Assembly (NCBI GenBank): GCA_031398745.1
Contig: JANNNX010000074.1
Span: 21,841-85,840 of the forward strand
DNA from: JANNNX01 sp031398745
Lineage (GTDB): Bacteria > Actinomycetota > Acidimicrobiia > Acidimicrobiales > CADCSY01
DNA length: 64,000 bases
Direction: 5' to 3'
Shown: one piece after another, positions 54,770 to 63,495 of the stretch
Numbering within the stretch: the first letter of the stretch is position 1
How the letters are laid out: each line of letters starts with the position of its first letter
Made by a program: the position numbers and the translations under genes
Notes under the pieces: model-generated
The model's input: the letters and a program-made list of their open reading frames with translations, nothing else
What the model was told of the DNA's origin: nothing
Databases searched by the model: none

Positions 54770-56057
54770 GGCGGCGTACCCGGATCGACTCGGCGTGGGT
54801 GGCGAGTCCCTCGACCTCGGCCAGGGCGACGACATGGTCACCGACCGAAGCCAGCGTGGCCTCGTCGAGCGAGACGACGTGGATGTGGGTCTGGAAGTCG
54901 TCGACCCGCAGCGCGCTGGCAAACCGAGCGGTGCCGTCGGTGGGCAGGACGTGGCTGGGACCGGCGATGTAGTCGCCCACCGAGGCGGGGGCCCACGGTC
55001 CGAGGAACACCGCCCCCGCGTGGCGGACCATCGCCAACAGCGCCTCGGGGTCCGCGGTCATCAGCTGGAGATGCTCGGGCGCGATCTCGTTGGCCACCGC
55101 CATGGCTTGGTCGGGGCCGTCGCAGAGCACCGCGTAGCCCGACGCGGCCAGCGTGGCCGCGATCTCGTCGCGGCGGGGCGACGCCTCGGTGATCGCCGCC
55201 ACCTCGGCAGTGACCGCGTCGGCCACCGCCTCGTCCCAGGTCACCAGCCAGGCCAGCCCGTCGGGTCCGTGCTCGGCCTGCACGACCACGTCGACCGCGG
55301 CGAACGCCGGTGGTGTCGAGGCGTCGGCCACCACCACGACCTCCGAGGGTCCGGCGAAGCTGGAGGGCACGCCGACCACCCCGGCGACCTCCCGCTTGGC
55401 CAGCGACACGTAGAGGTTTCCGGGACCGACGATGACGTCGACCGGCCGCACCGACTCGGTGCCGAAGGCCATGGCTCCGATGGCCTGAGCCCCCCCGATG
55501 CGGAACACCTCGTCGACCCCGGCCAGGACCGACGCCGCCAGCACCTCGTCGGGCACCGTGCCGTCTCGCCGAGGTGGCACGCACAGCGCCAGCTCGGCCA
55601 CACCGGCCACCCGGGCGATGACCGCGGTCATCAGTACCGTCGACGGGTAGTTCGCCCGACCTCCCGGCACGTACAGGCCCGCCCGATCGACCGGTCGGCG
55701 CAGCTCCCGGACCCGAATGCCGCCCTGCTGGTGGACGACCTCGGGGCCGACCGAGGCCCGGTGGTAGGCGGCGATGTTCTCGCTCGCCACCTCGAGTGCC
55801 GTCCGGACCTCGGGGGCGATGCGCTCGAGGGCCGCCTGGCGTTCGGCCTCGGGCACCAGCAACTCGTCGATCGCCACCCCGTCGAACCGCTCGGTCAGGC
55901 GCCGGACGGCCCCGTCGCCCTCGGCCCGCACTGCGGCCAGGATCTCCTGCACCGCCGCCAATGGGGCATCCACCGTGCGAGCCGGCCGGGGCAGGCGGGC
56001 CCGGAGGTCGCCGGTGAAGCCGCGGAGATCGAGGCGAGCCAGCATGGGAGCGCTCAT
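54759..56057 (-). CDS. hisD: Histidinol dehydrogenase
   Basis: 432-residue NAD-dependent zinc enzyme performing the last two steps of histidine synthesis. Conserved stretches include GLYVPGGRANYPSTVLMTAVIARVAGV, FRIGGAQAIGAMAFGTESV, VDVIVGPGNLYVSLAKREV, EIAPEHLQLM and AGPSHVLPTDGTARF, holding the zinc ligands. Two in-frame ATGs four codons apart (56057, 56045) are possible starts. It is first of the his series, divergent from a 64-residue ORF across 45 bp. Confidence 0.97.
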   Translation of the reverse strand: MSAPMLARLDLRGFTGDLRARLPRPARTVDAPLAAVQEILAAVRAEGDGAVRRLTERFDGVAIDELLVPEAERQAALERIAPEVRTALEVASENIAAYHRASVGPEVVHQQGGIRVRELRRPVDRAGLYVPGGRANYPSTVLMTAVIARVAGVAELALCVPPRRDGTVPDEVLAASVLAGVDEVFRIGGAQAIGAMAFGTESVRPVDVIVGPGNLYVSLAKREVAGVVGVPSSFAGPSEVVVVADASTPPAFAAVDVVVQAEHGPDGLAWLVTWDEAVADAVTAEVAAITEASPRRDEIAATLAASGYAVLCDGPDQAMAVANEIAPEHLQLMTADPEALLAMVRHAGAVFLGPWAPASVGDYIAGPSHVLPTDGTARFASALRVDDFQTHIHVVSLDEATLASVGDHVVALAEVEGLATHAESIRVRRRGR

Positions 56058-56102
56058 CGTACCGACGGCCCTGCGGGGGCCTGGTCCTGCTACAACGGGC
56101 GC

Positions 56103-56297
56103 ATGGCCCTCGGTCCCCAGCTGTCGGTGGTCACCGCGGCCGCGGTCGACCTGCGCGACCGGGTCCGCGGCCTGGCCGACGAGGTCGACAGCACCGGCGC
56201 GACCCGCGACGACCTGGTCGCCGCGCTGGCCGAGGCCGAACGCTCGCTCGACGTGGCCGTCCGCCGCCTCGAGCAGGTCGCGGTCCGCCTCCGCTGA
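56103..56297 (+). CDS. Small helical protein of unknown function
   Basis: 64 residues, ATG start. Codons are strongly G/C at third positions, as in the neighbouring genes, supporting translation. The sequence is alanine- and arginine-rich with heptad-like leucines/valines (VTAAAVDLRDRVRGLADEV, LVAALAEAERSLDVAVRRLEQVAVRL), likely a short coiled coil. No Shine-Dalgarno; TACAAC ends seven bases before the ATG, so a leaderless mRNA is possible. Family unrecognised. Confidence 0.5.
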   Translation: MALGPQLSVVTAAAVDLRDRVRGLADEVDSTGATRDDLVAALAEAERSLDVAVRRLEQVAVRLR

Positions 56298-56316
56298 CCC
56301 GCCGGACGGCGCCGCG

Positions 56317-56964
56317 TCACTGCCTCGACGGGCAGAAGTCGGCCAGGACGCAGTCGTGGCAGCGGGGCCGGCGGGCCACGCACACCTGGCGGCCGTGCAG
56401 GATCAGGCGCAGGCTCAACGCTCCCCGCTCGGCCGCCGGCACCAGGGCGTTCAGCTCCCGCTCGACCTTCACCGGGTCGTCCTGGACGGTGAGCGCCAGT
56501 CGCCGCGCCAGGCGCCCGACGTGGGTGTCGACCGGCAGGCCCGGGAGCCCCAGGCCGACGCTGCGGACCACGTTGGCCGTCTTGCGCCCGACGCCGGGAA
56601 GGGTGACCAACTCCTCCATCCGACTCGGTACCTCGCCGCCGAAGCGATCGACCAGGGCCGACGCCATGCCGATGAGGCTCTTCGACTTCTGGCGGAAGAA
56701 CCCGGTCGAGTGGATGATCCCCTCCACCTCGGCGGGGTCAGCGGCGGCCAGGTCGTCGGCCGCCGGGTAGCGGGCGAAGAGCCGGGGGGTGACCTCGTTG
56801 ACCCGCTCGTCGGTCGTCTGGGCCGACAGGATCGTGGCCGCCAGGAGCTGGAAAGGTCCTTCATGGCGGAGGGCGCACAGCTCGGCAGCGGTGCCCGGGT
56901 ACTCGCCGGCCAAGCGCCGGATCGTCTCCCGGGCCCGACCGGCGGGCGAGCGGGGACCGGCCAT
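56317..56964 (-). CDS. nth: Endonuclease III
   Basis: 215-residue base-excision DNA glycosylase/AP lyase for oxidised pyrimidines. Helix-hairpin-helix with Lys128 (LPGVGRKTANVV), catalytic Asp146 (VDTHVGRLARRL) and the 4Fe-4S loop Cys195-X6-Cys202-X2-Cys205-X5-Cys211. ATG at 56962-56964. Stands alone between the small ORF and mshD, from which it diverges by 60 bp. Confidence 0.97.
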   Translation of the reverse strand: MAGPRSPAGRARETIRRLAGEYPGTAAELCALRHEGPFQLLAATILSAQTTDERVNEVTPRLFARYPAADDLAAADPAEVEGIIHSTGFFRQKSKSLIGMASALVDRFGGEVPSRMEELVTLPGVGRKTANVVRSVGLGLPGLPVDTHVGRLARRLALTVQDDPVKVERELNALVPAAERGALSLRLILHGRQVCVARRPRCHDCVLADFCPSRQ

Positions 56965-57024
56965 GGGCGCCGGAGCCTAACGGTGGGTCCGGGCGGGCTC
57001 GGCGGCCATCGCTACCCTGCGGCG

Positions 57025-58014
57025 ATGCTCGAGGTCGAGGTCGTGGCCCCCATCGACGACCGGCTGGCGAGGGAGGCCGCGGCGCTGGCCGCGGCCAGCC
57101 CGAGAGCCGGCGAGCACGCTGGCATCGACGCCGGCCGAGCGGCGCTGGCTCGCCGCCACGACCCCCAGGTGGCCGGGGCAGTGGTGAGCCACTCCCCATC
57201 CGGCCAGCTCCGGGGCTTCCTGCAGGTGACCCGCCAAGGGCGGGCCTGGGCCCTCGACCTGGTGGTCGATCCCGCCCTCGACCCGGTCGCGGCCGAGCGC
57301 CTGGCCCTCGACCTGATGGCCCGGGCCCGACCGGTGGTGGCCGCTCGCGGCGGCGGCGAGGTCAGCCTGTGGATCCGCGACCCCGGGCCGGCCGACGACG
57401 CCCGAGCTCGCCACCTCGGGCTGACCCCGGGTCGCCAGCTGCTCGAGCTCCGCCGCCCGGTGACCGACGGACCGCCGCCCGCGGTCCGCGGGTCGGTGCC
57501 CGACGCCACCACCCGACCCTTCGTGGCCGGACTCGACGAGGCCAGCCTGCTGGAGGTGAACAACCGGGCCTTCGTCCGGCACCCCGAGCAAGGGGGCTGG
57601 ACCCCCGAGACGTTGGCCGAGCGCATGGCCGAACCGTGGTTCGACCCCGCCGGACTTCTCCTGATAGAGGACGGAGCCGGTCACCTGCTGGGGTTCTGCT
57701 GGACCAAGGTCGACCCCGGAGCCGGCGAACCCGACGTCGGCGAGCTGTACGTCGTGGCGGTCGATCCCGACGTCCAGGGCCGGGGGCTGGGGACCGAGCT
57801 GGTCGCGGCCGGACTCCAGCGGCTGGCCTCCGCCGGCATGCGCACCGCCGCGCTGTACGTCGGGTCCGAGGAACCCGCGCTACGGCTCTACCGCCGCAGC
57901 GGGTTCGTCGACCACGCCGTCGAGCAGGCCTACACCACCGTCGTCGAGTCCGCCGCCCTGACCGGCGCTCAGGTGATCGAGGTGCCGGCGCCGACCAGCG
58001 AGCCGACGCCGTAG
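57025..58014 (+). CDS. mshD: Mycothiol synthase
   Basis: 329-residue tandem GNAT acetyltransferase that acetylates Cys-GlcN-Ins in the last step of mycothiol synthesis. The N-terminal GNAT half is degenerate; the C-terminal half has ELYVVAVDPDVQGRGLGTELVAAGLQRL, the acetyl-CoA loop. NNRAFVRHPEQGGWT and PWFDPAGLLLIED are characteristic of MshD. ATG at 57025. Its last 46 bp overlap the end of the convergent VIT1-type gene. Confidence 0.93.
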   Translation: MLEVEVVAPIDDRLAREAAALAAASPRAGEHAGIDAGRAALARRHDPQVAGAVVSHSPSGQLRGFLQVTRQGRAWALDLVVDPALDPVAAERLALDLMARARPVVAARGGGEVSLWIRDPGPADDARARHLGLTPGRQLLELRRPVTDGPPPAVRGSVPDATTRPFVAGLDEASLLEVNNRAFVRHPEQGGWTPETLAERMAEPWFDPAGLLLIEDGAGHLLGFCWTKVDPGAGEPDVGELYVVAVDPDVQGRGLGTELVAAGLQRLASAGMRTAALYVGSEEPALRLYRRSGFVDHAVEQAYTTVVESAALTGAQVIEVPAPTSEPTP

Positions 58015-58715
58015 CCGATCGCCGAGGCCGCGGCCGAGATCACGACGTGGCGACCGGCGGTGCGCACCCGCGACCGACCGGTGAACCGGGTCAGGACCAC
58101 GCCGACCACCGCCGCCCCCACCACCCCGAGCAGCACCGAGGCGACCGTGGCCGCCGTACCCGACCCGAAGAACCACGGCAGCAGCGGCACCAACGCCCCC
58201 ACCACGAACGACACGAAGGAGGACACCGCGGCCTTGACCGGAGATCCGAAGGCGTCGGGGTCGATGCCGAGCTCCTCACGGGCGTGGGTCCGCAGCGCGA
58301 GCTCGGGGTCGCGCATCATCGTGGCCGCCAACCGGTGGGCGTCGTCGGTCGGCACGCCTCGCGATTGGTAGATCTGGGCCAACTCGAGCTGCTCGAAGTG
58401 AGTGTTCTCGGCCAACTCGGTGCGCTCGAGGTCGAGTTCCGCTTCGAACAGCTCGGTCTGGGCCCGCATCGAGTTGTACTCGCCGGCGGCCATGGAGACG
58501 GCACCGGCGATCAGCCCACCGATGCCGGCCAGCCGTACGACCGAGGAGCTGGGCCCGGCCCCGGCGAAGCCGAGGATCAGCCCGACGTTGGAGACCAGGC
58601 CGTCCATGACACCGAACACCGCGGCCCGGGCCGAGCCGGTGGTGAAGTCGCGGTGGTGGTCGTCGTGGATCTGGTGGCCCCCGGACTCGGTGCGGGTGGT
58701 CGCCACCTCGGACAT
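57969..58715 (-). CDS. VIT1/CCC1-family metal transporter
   Basis: 248-residue membrane protein of the vacuolar-iron-transporter type. FGVMDGLVSNVGLILGFAGAG and AGAVSMAAGEYNSMRAQTELFEAEL are signature segments (first helices and the start of the cytoplasmic metal-binding helix), followed by PVKAAVSSFVSFVVGALVPLLPWF and two further helices. It probably moves Fe or Mn across the membrane. The middle acidic helices bind metal in relatives. ATG at 58713-58715. The 3' end overlaps mshD by 46 bp on the opposite strand. Confidence 0.92.
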   Translation of the reverse strand: MSEVATTRTESGGHQIHDDHHRDFTTGSARAAVFGVMDGLVSNVGLILGFAGAGPSSSVVRLAGIGGLIAGAVSMAAGEYNSMRAQTELFEAELDLERTELAENTHFEQLELAQIYQSRGVPTDDAHRLAATMMRDPELALRTHAREELGIDPDAFGSPVKAAVSSFVSFVVGALVPLLPWFFGSGTAATVASVLLGVVGAAVVGVVLTRFTGRSRVRTAGRHVVISAAASAIGYGVGSLVGAGTSIT

Positions 58716-58754
58716 GGCAACCACCCTATCGACGGGCGGTCCTAGCCTGAGCCG

Positions 58755-59780
58755 GTGCCCGCCCGCTACGACCTGGACCGCGACCAGCTCGCCGAGGTCC
58801 TTTCCGGCGAGCCCCGCTACCGGGTCGACCAGGTCTGGGACGGCCTGCATCGGACGGCCGATCTGGACGAGCTCACCTCGCTGCCCAAGGCGCTGCGCCA
58901 CCACCTCGAGGAGGCCCTGCCGCCCTCTCTGTCCCTCGATGCCGAGTCGGTGAGCGACGGCGGCGAGACCCACAAGTGGGTGTGGCGGCTGGCCGACGGC
59001 GAGCTGGTCGAGACCGTCCTCATGGCCTACCCCGACCGGGTGACGGTATGCGTCTCGTCCCAGGCGGGCTGCGCCATGGGATGCTCGTTCTGTGCCACCG
59101 GTCAGGCCGGCTTCGTCCGCAGCCTGAGCGCCGGTGAGATCGTCGAGCAGGTCGTCCGGGCCGCCGCCTCGGCTCGTCCTCGGCGCCTCTCGAACGTGGT
59201 GTTCATGGGAATGGGCGAGCCCCTGGCCAACTACGACGCCACCTGGCAAGCGGTCGAGCGGCTGCACCACGGCCTCGGAATGTCGGCCCGACGGCTCACG
59301 GTGTCCACCGTCGGGGTCGTCCCCGGCATCCGGCGACTGGCCACCGAGTCGCTCCCGGTCAACCTGGCGGTGTCGCTCCACGCCGCCAACGACGAGTTGC
59401 GCGACCAACTGGTCCCCCTCAACCGGCGTTACCCGCTGGCCGTACTCACCGCCGCCTGCGCGGCCTATCTGGAGGCCAAGGGCCGCCGGCTCAGCTTCGA
59501 GTGGGCTCTGATCGCCGGGGTCAACGACCGGCCGACCGACGCCACCGAGCTGGCCGCCCTGGCCCGAGGCCTCGGCGCCCACGTGAACCTCATCCCCCTG
59601 AACCCGACGCCCGGCTACGCCACCCCGGGCACCCCGCCCGCCGCGGTGGCCGCGTTCCGCGACCGCCTCGGCTCGCTCGGTGCCAACGCCACCGTGCGAC
59701 GGAACCGGGGGACCTCGATCGACGCTGCCTGCGGGCAGCTCCGGGCCACCCGCGCCGCGGTCGCGCTCCGGCCGCGCTGA
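58755..59780 (+). CDS. rlmN: 23S rRNA (A2503-C2)/tRNA methyltransferase RlmN
   Basis: 341-residue radical-SAM methylase. Cluster cysteines Cys106, Cys110 and Cys113 in AGCAMGCSFCATG; the methyl-carrying Cys lies in SIDAACGQLR near the C-terminus; VVFMGMGEPLANYD and STVGVVPGIRRLA are typical. Modifies A2503 of 23S rRNA and A37 of some tRNAs. GTG start, 39 bp from the divergent VIT1-type gene. Confidence 0.96.
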   Translation: MPARYDLDRDQLAEVLSGEPRYRVDQVWDGLHRTADLDELTSLPKALRHHLEEALPPSLSLDAESVSDGGETHKWVWRLADGELVETVLMAYPDRVTVCVSSQAGCAMGCSFCATGQAGFVRSLSAGEIVEQVVRAAASARPRRLSNVVFMGMGEPLANYDATWQAVERLHHGLGMSARRLTVSTVGVVPGIRRLATESLPVNLAVSLHAANDELRDQLVPLNRRYPLAVLTAACAAYLEAKGRRLSFEWALIAGVNDRPTDATELAALARGLGAHVNLIPLNPTPGYATPGTPPAAVAAFRDRLGSLGANATVRRNRGTSIDAACGQLRATRAAVALRPR

Positions 59781-59839
59781 GCGAGCGGGGCATACGGCCG
59801 GCCACCACCCGACGGGAGCCGTGCGGCACACTGTCGGGC

Positions 59840-60181
59840 ATGGCCCAGCGGTGGACGAACCCCTCGCTGCCCCAAACCCTCCAGATCGCGGTCTTCCTGC
59901 TCTACGCCAACACCGTGATCGGCGTCTTGTTCGGCGCCTGGGCCTCCCCCGTCGGCCTGCTGGTCCTGGTCGGCTCGGGGGCGGCCGGCTTCGGCATCAG
60001 CAACGAGAAGCGCTGGGGTTACCTGCTGGGGGTGGGCTTCGCCGCGCTCGACGTCGCCTTCCTCGTCCTGGCCCGCCCCACGGGCTCGATCAACGTGATC
60101 TCACTCGCCTTCGCGGTGGCCCTGGTCGTGCTCCTGGTGCACCCCCAGAGCCGGGAGTACCAGCGCATCTGGTTCCGCTGA
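59840..60181 (+). CDS. Small membrane protein of unknown function
   Basis: 113 residues with four hydrophobic segments (about 14-31, 35-50, 57-75 and 81-101) and a basic C-terminus (HPQSREYQRIWFR). Family unrecognised. ATG at 59840, 59 bp after rlmN; it converges on an LLM gene with 19 bp between. Confidence 0.75.
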   Translation: MAQRWTNPSLPQTLQIAVFLLYANTVIGVLFGAWASPVGLLVLVGSGAAGFGISNEKRWGYLLGVGFAALDVAFLVLARPTGSINVISLAFAVALVVLLVHPQSREYQRIWFR

Positions 60182-60200
60182 CGGCTTCGCCGGCCGCTCG

Positions 60201-61166
60201 CTACCGGAAGGCCGGCATGACCAGTTCGGCGAAGAGCCGCACGCTGCGGTCGTCAGGAAAGTCGACGGGCCAGGCCACGATCCCGCCACAACCCAACGCC
60301 TGGTAGGCCTGGATCCGCTCGATCACCTGCTCGGGGGTGCCCACCAGGTTCCCCGCCCGCCAGGACTCGGCCGGCTCGCCCCGCAGCGAGAGGGAGCCCG
60401 CGGCCTCGATCTCGGCCTCCGTCTCGCGCACGTAGAGGTCGGGTGACCAGGTCTTGACGATCTCGTCGTAGTCACGACCCACCCGCCGACAGTGGCCCTT
60501 GAGCACGTCGCACTTGTGGGCGAACTCGTGGAGCTTGCCGCCGAAGTTCGAGCGATCGGCATGACGGGCGACCACCCCGAGGGTCAGCTGCTCTCCTCCG
60601 CCACCGATCCAGATGGGCGGATGAGGCAGCTGCAGGGGCTTGGGATCGCATTGGGCGCCGACCACGTCGAAGTGCTCTCCCCGGTAGGTGGTCTCGGGAA
60701 GCGACCACATCGACCGAACGATCTCGACCGTCTCGGCCAGCATCCGGATCCGCTCGGCGGCGGCGGGGAAGGGATAGCCGTACGCCCGGTACTCCTGCTC
60801 GTACCAGCCGGCGCCGATCCCCCAGTCCAGTCGGCCGCCGCTCATCACGTCGAGGTTGGAGGTCACCTTGGCCAGCAAGGTCGGCGACCGGTACGAGGCG
60901 CAGCCGACCATCTGGCCCAGGCGGGCCCGGGTCGTCACCTGACTGAGTGCGGCCAGGGTCGTCCAGCACTCGAAGACCGCTTCCTGGGTGGGTACGGGAA
61001 TGTTGTGGAAGTGGTCGTAGACCCAGAGGGAGTCGTAGCCGAGCTCGTCGGCCAGCTGGGCGATGCGCACCGTCTGGGCCCACTTGGCCTCGGAGCCCTC
61101 GACCCCGACCAGTTCGGTCTTCCAGCCCTGGGGGACGAAGGTCCCGAAGATCATCTCTCTCGCCAT
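60201..61166 (-). CDS. LLM-class F420-dependent oxidoreductase
   Basis: 321-residue luciferase-like barrel. IFGTFVPQGWKTELVG, DSLWVYDHFHN, RLDWGIGAGWYEQEYRAYGYPFP and PPIWIGGGGEQLTLGVVARHAD fit the actinobacterial F420-dependent group. Substrate unknown. ATG at 61164-61166. It shares only the general family, not close similarity by eye, with the LLM gene near 50 kb. Confidence 0.9.
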   Translation of the reverse strand: MAREMIFGTFVPQGWKTELVGVEGSEAKWAQTVRIAQLADELGYDSLWVYDHFHNIPVPTQEAVFECWTTLAALSQVTTRARLGQMVGCASYRSPTLLAKVTSNLDVMSGGRLDWGIGAGWYEQEYRAYGYPFPAAAERIRMLAETVEIVRSMWSLPETTYRGEHFDVVGAQCDPKPLQLPHPPIWIGGGGEQLTLGVVARHADRSNFGGKLHEFAHKCDVLKGHCRRVGRDYDEIVKTWSPDLYVRETEAEIEAAGSLSLRGEPAESWRAGNLVGTPEQVIERIQAYQALGCGGIVAWPVDFPDDRSVRLFAELVMPAFR

Positions 61167-61317
61167 CGCCGCACCCTATGCCGGTGAGTGACGACGAGCC
61201 GGAGGTCTGCCCACCCGGCGTCGGGGGTATCCCGCGGCTGCACTGCGGCCGGGTTCCGGTACTCGCACCCCGGGACCCGGCCGCGACCCCACCAGGGGCG
61301 GTGGGCAGAATGGCCCG

Positions 61318-61509
61318 GTGTCGGTCCTCGTCCGTGACGTGCTCGAGCTCGGCATCGTCGTCGGGGTGGGGGGGATGTTGGTGAGTGCGATCCGCCGGCT
61401 CCGGCGTGGCGACATCCGGGTGTACCGGTGCGCCGACTGCGCCCGCCCGACCTCGAGGGCCTACCCCCGGTGCAAGCACTGCGGCGCCCCCCAGCCGGAC
61501 GCCCTGTGA
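61318..61509 (+). CDS. Small zinc-ribbon protein
   Basis: 63 residues: a hydrophobic N-terminal segment (VLELGIVVGVGGMLVSAI), a basic turn, then a zinc ribbon CADCARP...CKHCGAP (two CxxC pairs). The GTG at 61318 is the start; the stop overlaps the menG start (GTGA at 61506-61509), so it is coupled to menaquinone genes. Function unknown. Confidence 0.75.
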   Translation: MSVLVRDVLELGIVVGVGGMLVSAIRRLRRGDIRVYRCADCARPTSRAYPRCKHCGAPQPDAL

Positions 61510-62210
61510 GCCCACTGGCCGACGGGCCCCTCCCCGAGGGCGAGGCCAAGGCCGCTGCCGTGCGCTCGATGTTCGACGCCATCGCCCCCCGCTACGACCT
61601 GGTCAACCGGATCATGACCTTCCGACTCGACGTGAGCTGGCGGCGACGGGCCGTGCGCTCACTGCTGCTCCCCGCCGGCTCGACGGTGCTCGACCTCGCC
61701 GCCGGCACCGGCGACCTCTGCCGCGACCTCGAGGCTGCCGGCCACCGACCCGTGGGCATCGACCTCTCCTTCGGCATGCTGGCCCATGCCCGCACCCGGG
61801 CACCGCTGGTGCAGGGCGACGCCCTCCGACTGCCGATGCCCGACGAATCGGTGGACGGAGCCACCTGCGGCTTCGCCCTGCGCAACCTCGTCGACCTCGA
61901 CGCGTTCGCGGCCGAGCTGGCCCGCGTCACCCGCGTCGGCGGGCGCATCGCCCTGCTGGAGGTGGCGATCCCGTCGCACCCGCTGCTGCGGGCCGGCCAC
62001 GCCGCCTACTTCGGCACCGTGGTCCCCTGGGTCGGGGGCCTGCTGTCGGACCGCGATGCCTATCGGTACCTGCCCCGGTCGGTCGCCTACCTCCCGGATA
62101 CCGCCGAGCTGGTGGCCACCTTCCGTCGGGCCGGGTTCGCCGACCTCGAACGCCGACCGCTCTCGGGCGGCATCGCCCAGCTCTTGGCCGGCACCCGGCA
62201 GCGGCCGTGA
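61506..62210 (+). CDS. menG: Demethylmenaquinone methyltransferase
   Basis: 234-residue UbiE/MenG class I methyltransferase. VRSMFDAIAPRYDLVNRIMTF is the family start motif; the SAM loop is LDLAAGTGDLCRDL and GIDLSFGMLAHAR; ATCGFALRNLVDLDAF follows. With menF and menD next door the substrate should be demethylmenaquinone. GTG start overlapping the zinc-ribbon gene, and 4-bp overlap with menF. Confidence 0.94.
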   Translation: MSPLADGPLPEGEAKAAAVRSMFDAIAPRYDLVNRIMTFRLDVSWRRRAVRSLLLPAGSTVLDLAAGTGDLCRDLEAAGHRPVGIDLSFGMLAHARTRAPLVQGDALRLPMPDESVDGATCGFALRNLVDLDAFAAELARVTRVGGRIALLEVAIPSHPLLRAGHAAYFGTVVPWVGGLLSDRDAYRYLPRSVAYLPDTAELVATFRRAGFADLERRPLSGGIAQLLAGTRQRP

Positions 62211-63463
62211 CCGACGGCCTGGTCGCCCACAGCCGGGCCGACGATGGCGCGGGCACCCCCTCCCGTCCCCCCGACCTCGTCTTCCTCGGGCCCGATGTCG
62301 AGCTCCGGGGCTGGGGGATCGCCCGGCGCATCCCGGTCGGCGTCGGGCCCGACCGCCTGCTCGCCGCGGCCCGCGACGTCGAGGCTGCGTTGGCCGCCAT
62401 CGACCACCGGGTCGACGGCGACCTGGTGGGTCCGGGCATCGGGCCGCTGGCCATCGGGGCACTGCCGTTCGCCGACGACCACCCCGGCGAGCTGGTGGTG
62501 CCCGAGGTCGTCGTCGGGCGCTCGGCCCGCGGGGCCCGATGGACGACCATCGTGGGCAACGCCGGCGAAGCGTCCGGCGCCGCCGCCCCATTGCCACCAC
62601 CGGGCAGCCGAGCGACGGGGACCCCCTCCCGTCGGGTGCGGTCGGTGCGGACCACCGAGGCCTGGTGCGCGGCGGTGGCGGCGGCGGCCGCGGCGGTGGG
62701 CGACGGGGCCGCCACCAAGGTGGTGCTGGCCCGGGAGGTGCTGGTGGAGGGGCCACCCCTCGACCTCGCGGCGCTGCTCGATCGCCTGAGCGCCGCCTAC
62801 CCCGGCGCCTACCGCTTCCTCGTGTCGGGTCCCGGCCCCGGACACGGGTTCCTGGGGGCCAGCCCGGAGTTGCTGGTGGCCCGGGCGGGAGAGGAGGTCC
62901 GGGCACAGCCCATGGCCGGCACCGTGCCCCGGCAGACCGACCGCCAGGCGGACGCCGCCGCACTGGATGCCCTGGCGTCATCAGCCGGACTCGCCCACGA
63001 GCACCGCATCACCATCGACGCCGTGCTCGACGGGCTGCTGGCGTACTGCTCCTATGTCGACGCCGACGCCGAGCCGATCGTGGTCGAGTTGGCCAACGTG
63101 GCCCACCTGGCGACGACCGTGCGAGGGAGGCTGTCGGACCCGCCGCCCTCGGCCCTACGTCTGGTGGCGGCCCTGCATCCGACGCCGGCCGTCGGCGGCT
63201 GGCCCCGCTCGGAGGCCTTGGCCCTGATCGACCAGCTCGAGGGCATGGACCGGCGGCGCTACGCGGGCCCGGTGGGCTGGGTCGACGCCGCCGGCAACGG
63301 CACCTTCGCGGTGGGGATCCGCAGTGCCGAGCTCGACGCCGACGGGCTCCACGTCTACGCCGGCAATGGGATCGTGGTCGGTGCCGACCCGGCGGCCGAG
63401 CTGGCCGAGAACCAGGCCAAGCTCCGCGCCCTGCTGGATGCCATCGCCGCCCGCCCCGACTGA
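62207..63463 (+). CDS. menF: Isochorismate synthase
   Basis: 418-residue chorismate-utilising enzyme starting the menaquinone pathway. GFLGASPELLVAR, AGTVPR, HEHRITIDAVLDGLLAYC, HPTPAVGGWPRSEALALI, GPVGWVDAAGNGTFAVGIR and AGNGIVVGADPAAELAE are conserved MenF blocks with the metal and catalytic residues. The middle carries a proline/arginine-rich insert (PLPPPGSRATGTPSRR). GTG at 62207 overlapping the menG stop (GTGA). Converges on menD. Confidence 0.94.
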   Translation: MTDGLVAHSRADDGAGTPSRPPDLVFLGPDVELRGWGIARRIPVGVGPDRLLAAARDVEAALAAIDHRVDGDLVGPGIGPLAIGALPFADDHPGELVVPEVVVGRSARGARWTTIVGNAGEASGAAAPLPPPGSRATGTPSRRVRSVRTTEAWCAAVAAAAAAVGDGAATKVVLAREVLVEGPPLDLAALLDRLSAAYPGAYRFLVSGPGPGHGFLGASPELLVARAGEEVRAQPMAGTVPRQTDRQADAAALDALASSAGLAHEHRITIDAVLDGLLAYCSYVDADAEPIVVELANVAHLATTVRGRLSDPPPSALRLVAALHPTPAVGGWPRSEALALIDQLEGMDRRRYAGPVGWVDAAGNGTFAVGIRSAELDADGLHVYAGNGIVVGADPAAELAENQAKLRALLDAIAARPD

Positions 63464-63472
63464 GAGGGCGGA

Positions 63473-63495
63473 CGCCGGCCGGGGATCAGCCGGCG
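63473..63495. terminator. Hairpin between menF and menD
   Basis: CGCCGGC (63473-63479) pairs with GCCGGCG (63489-63495) around a 9-base loop. It spans the end of menD and the menF 3' flank, which converge. Short stem, no T-run; tentative. Confidence 0.4.
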
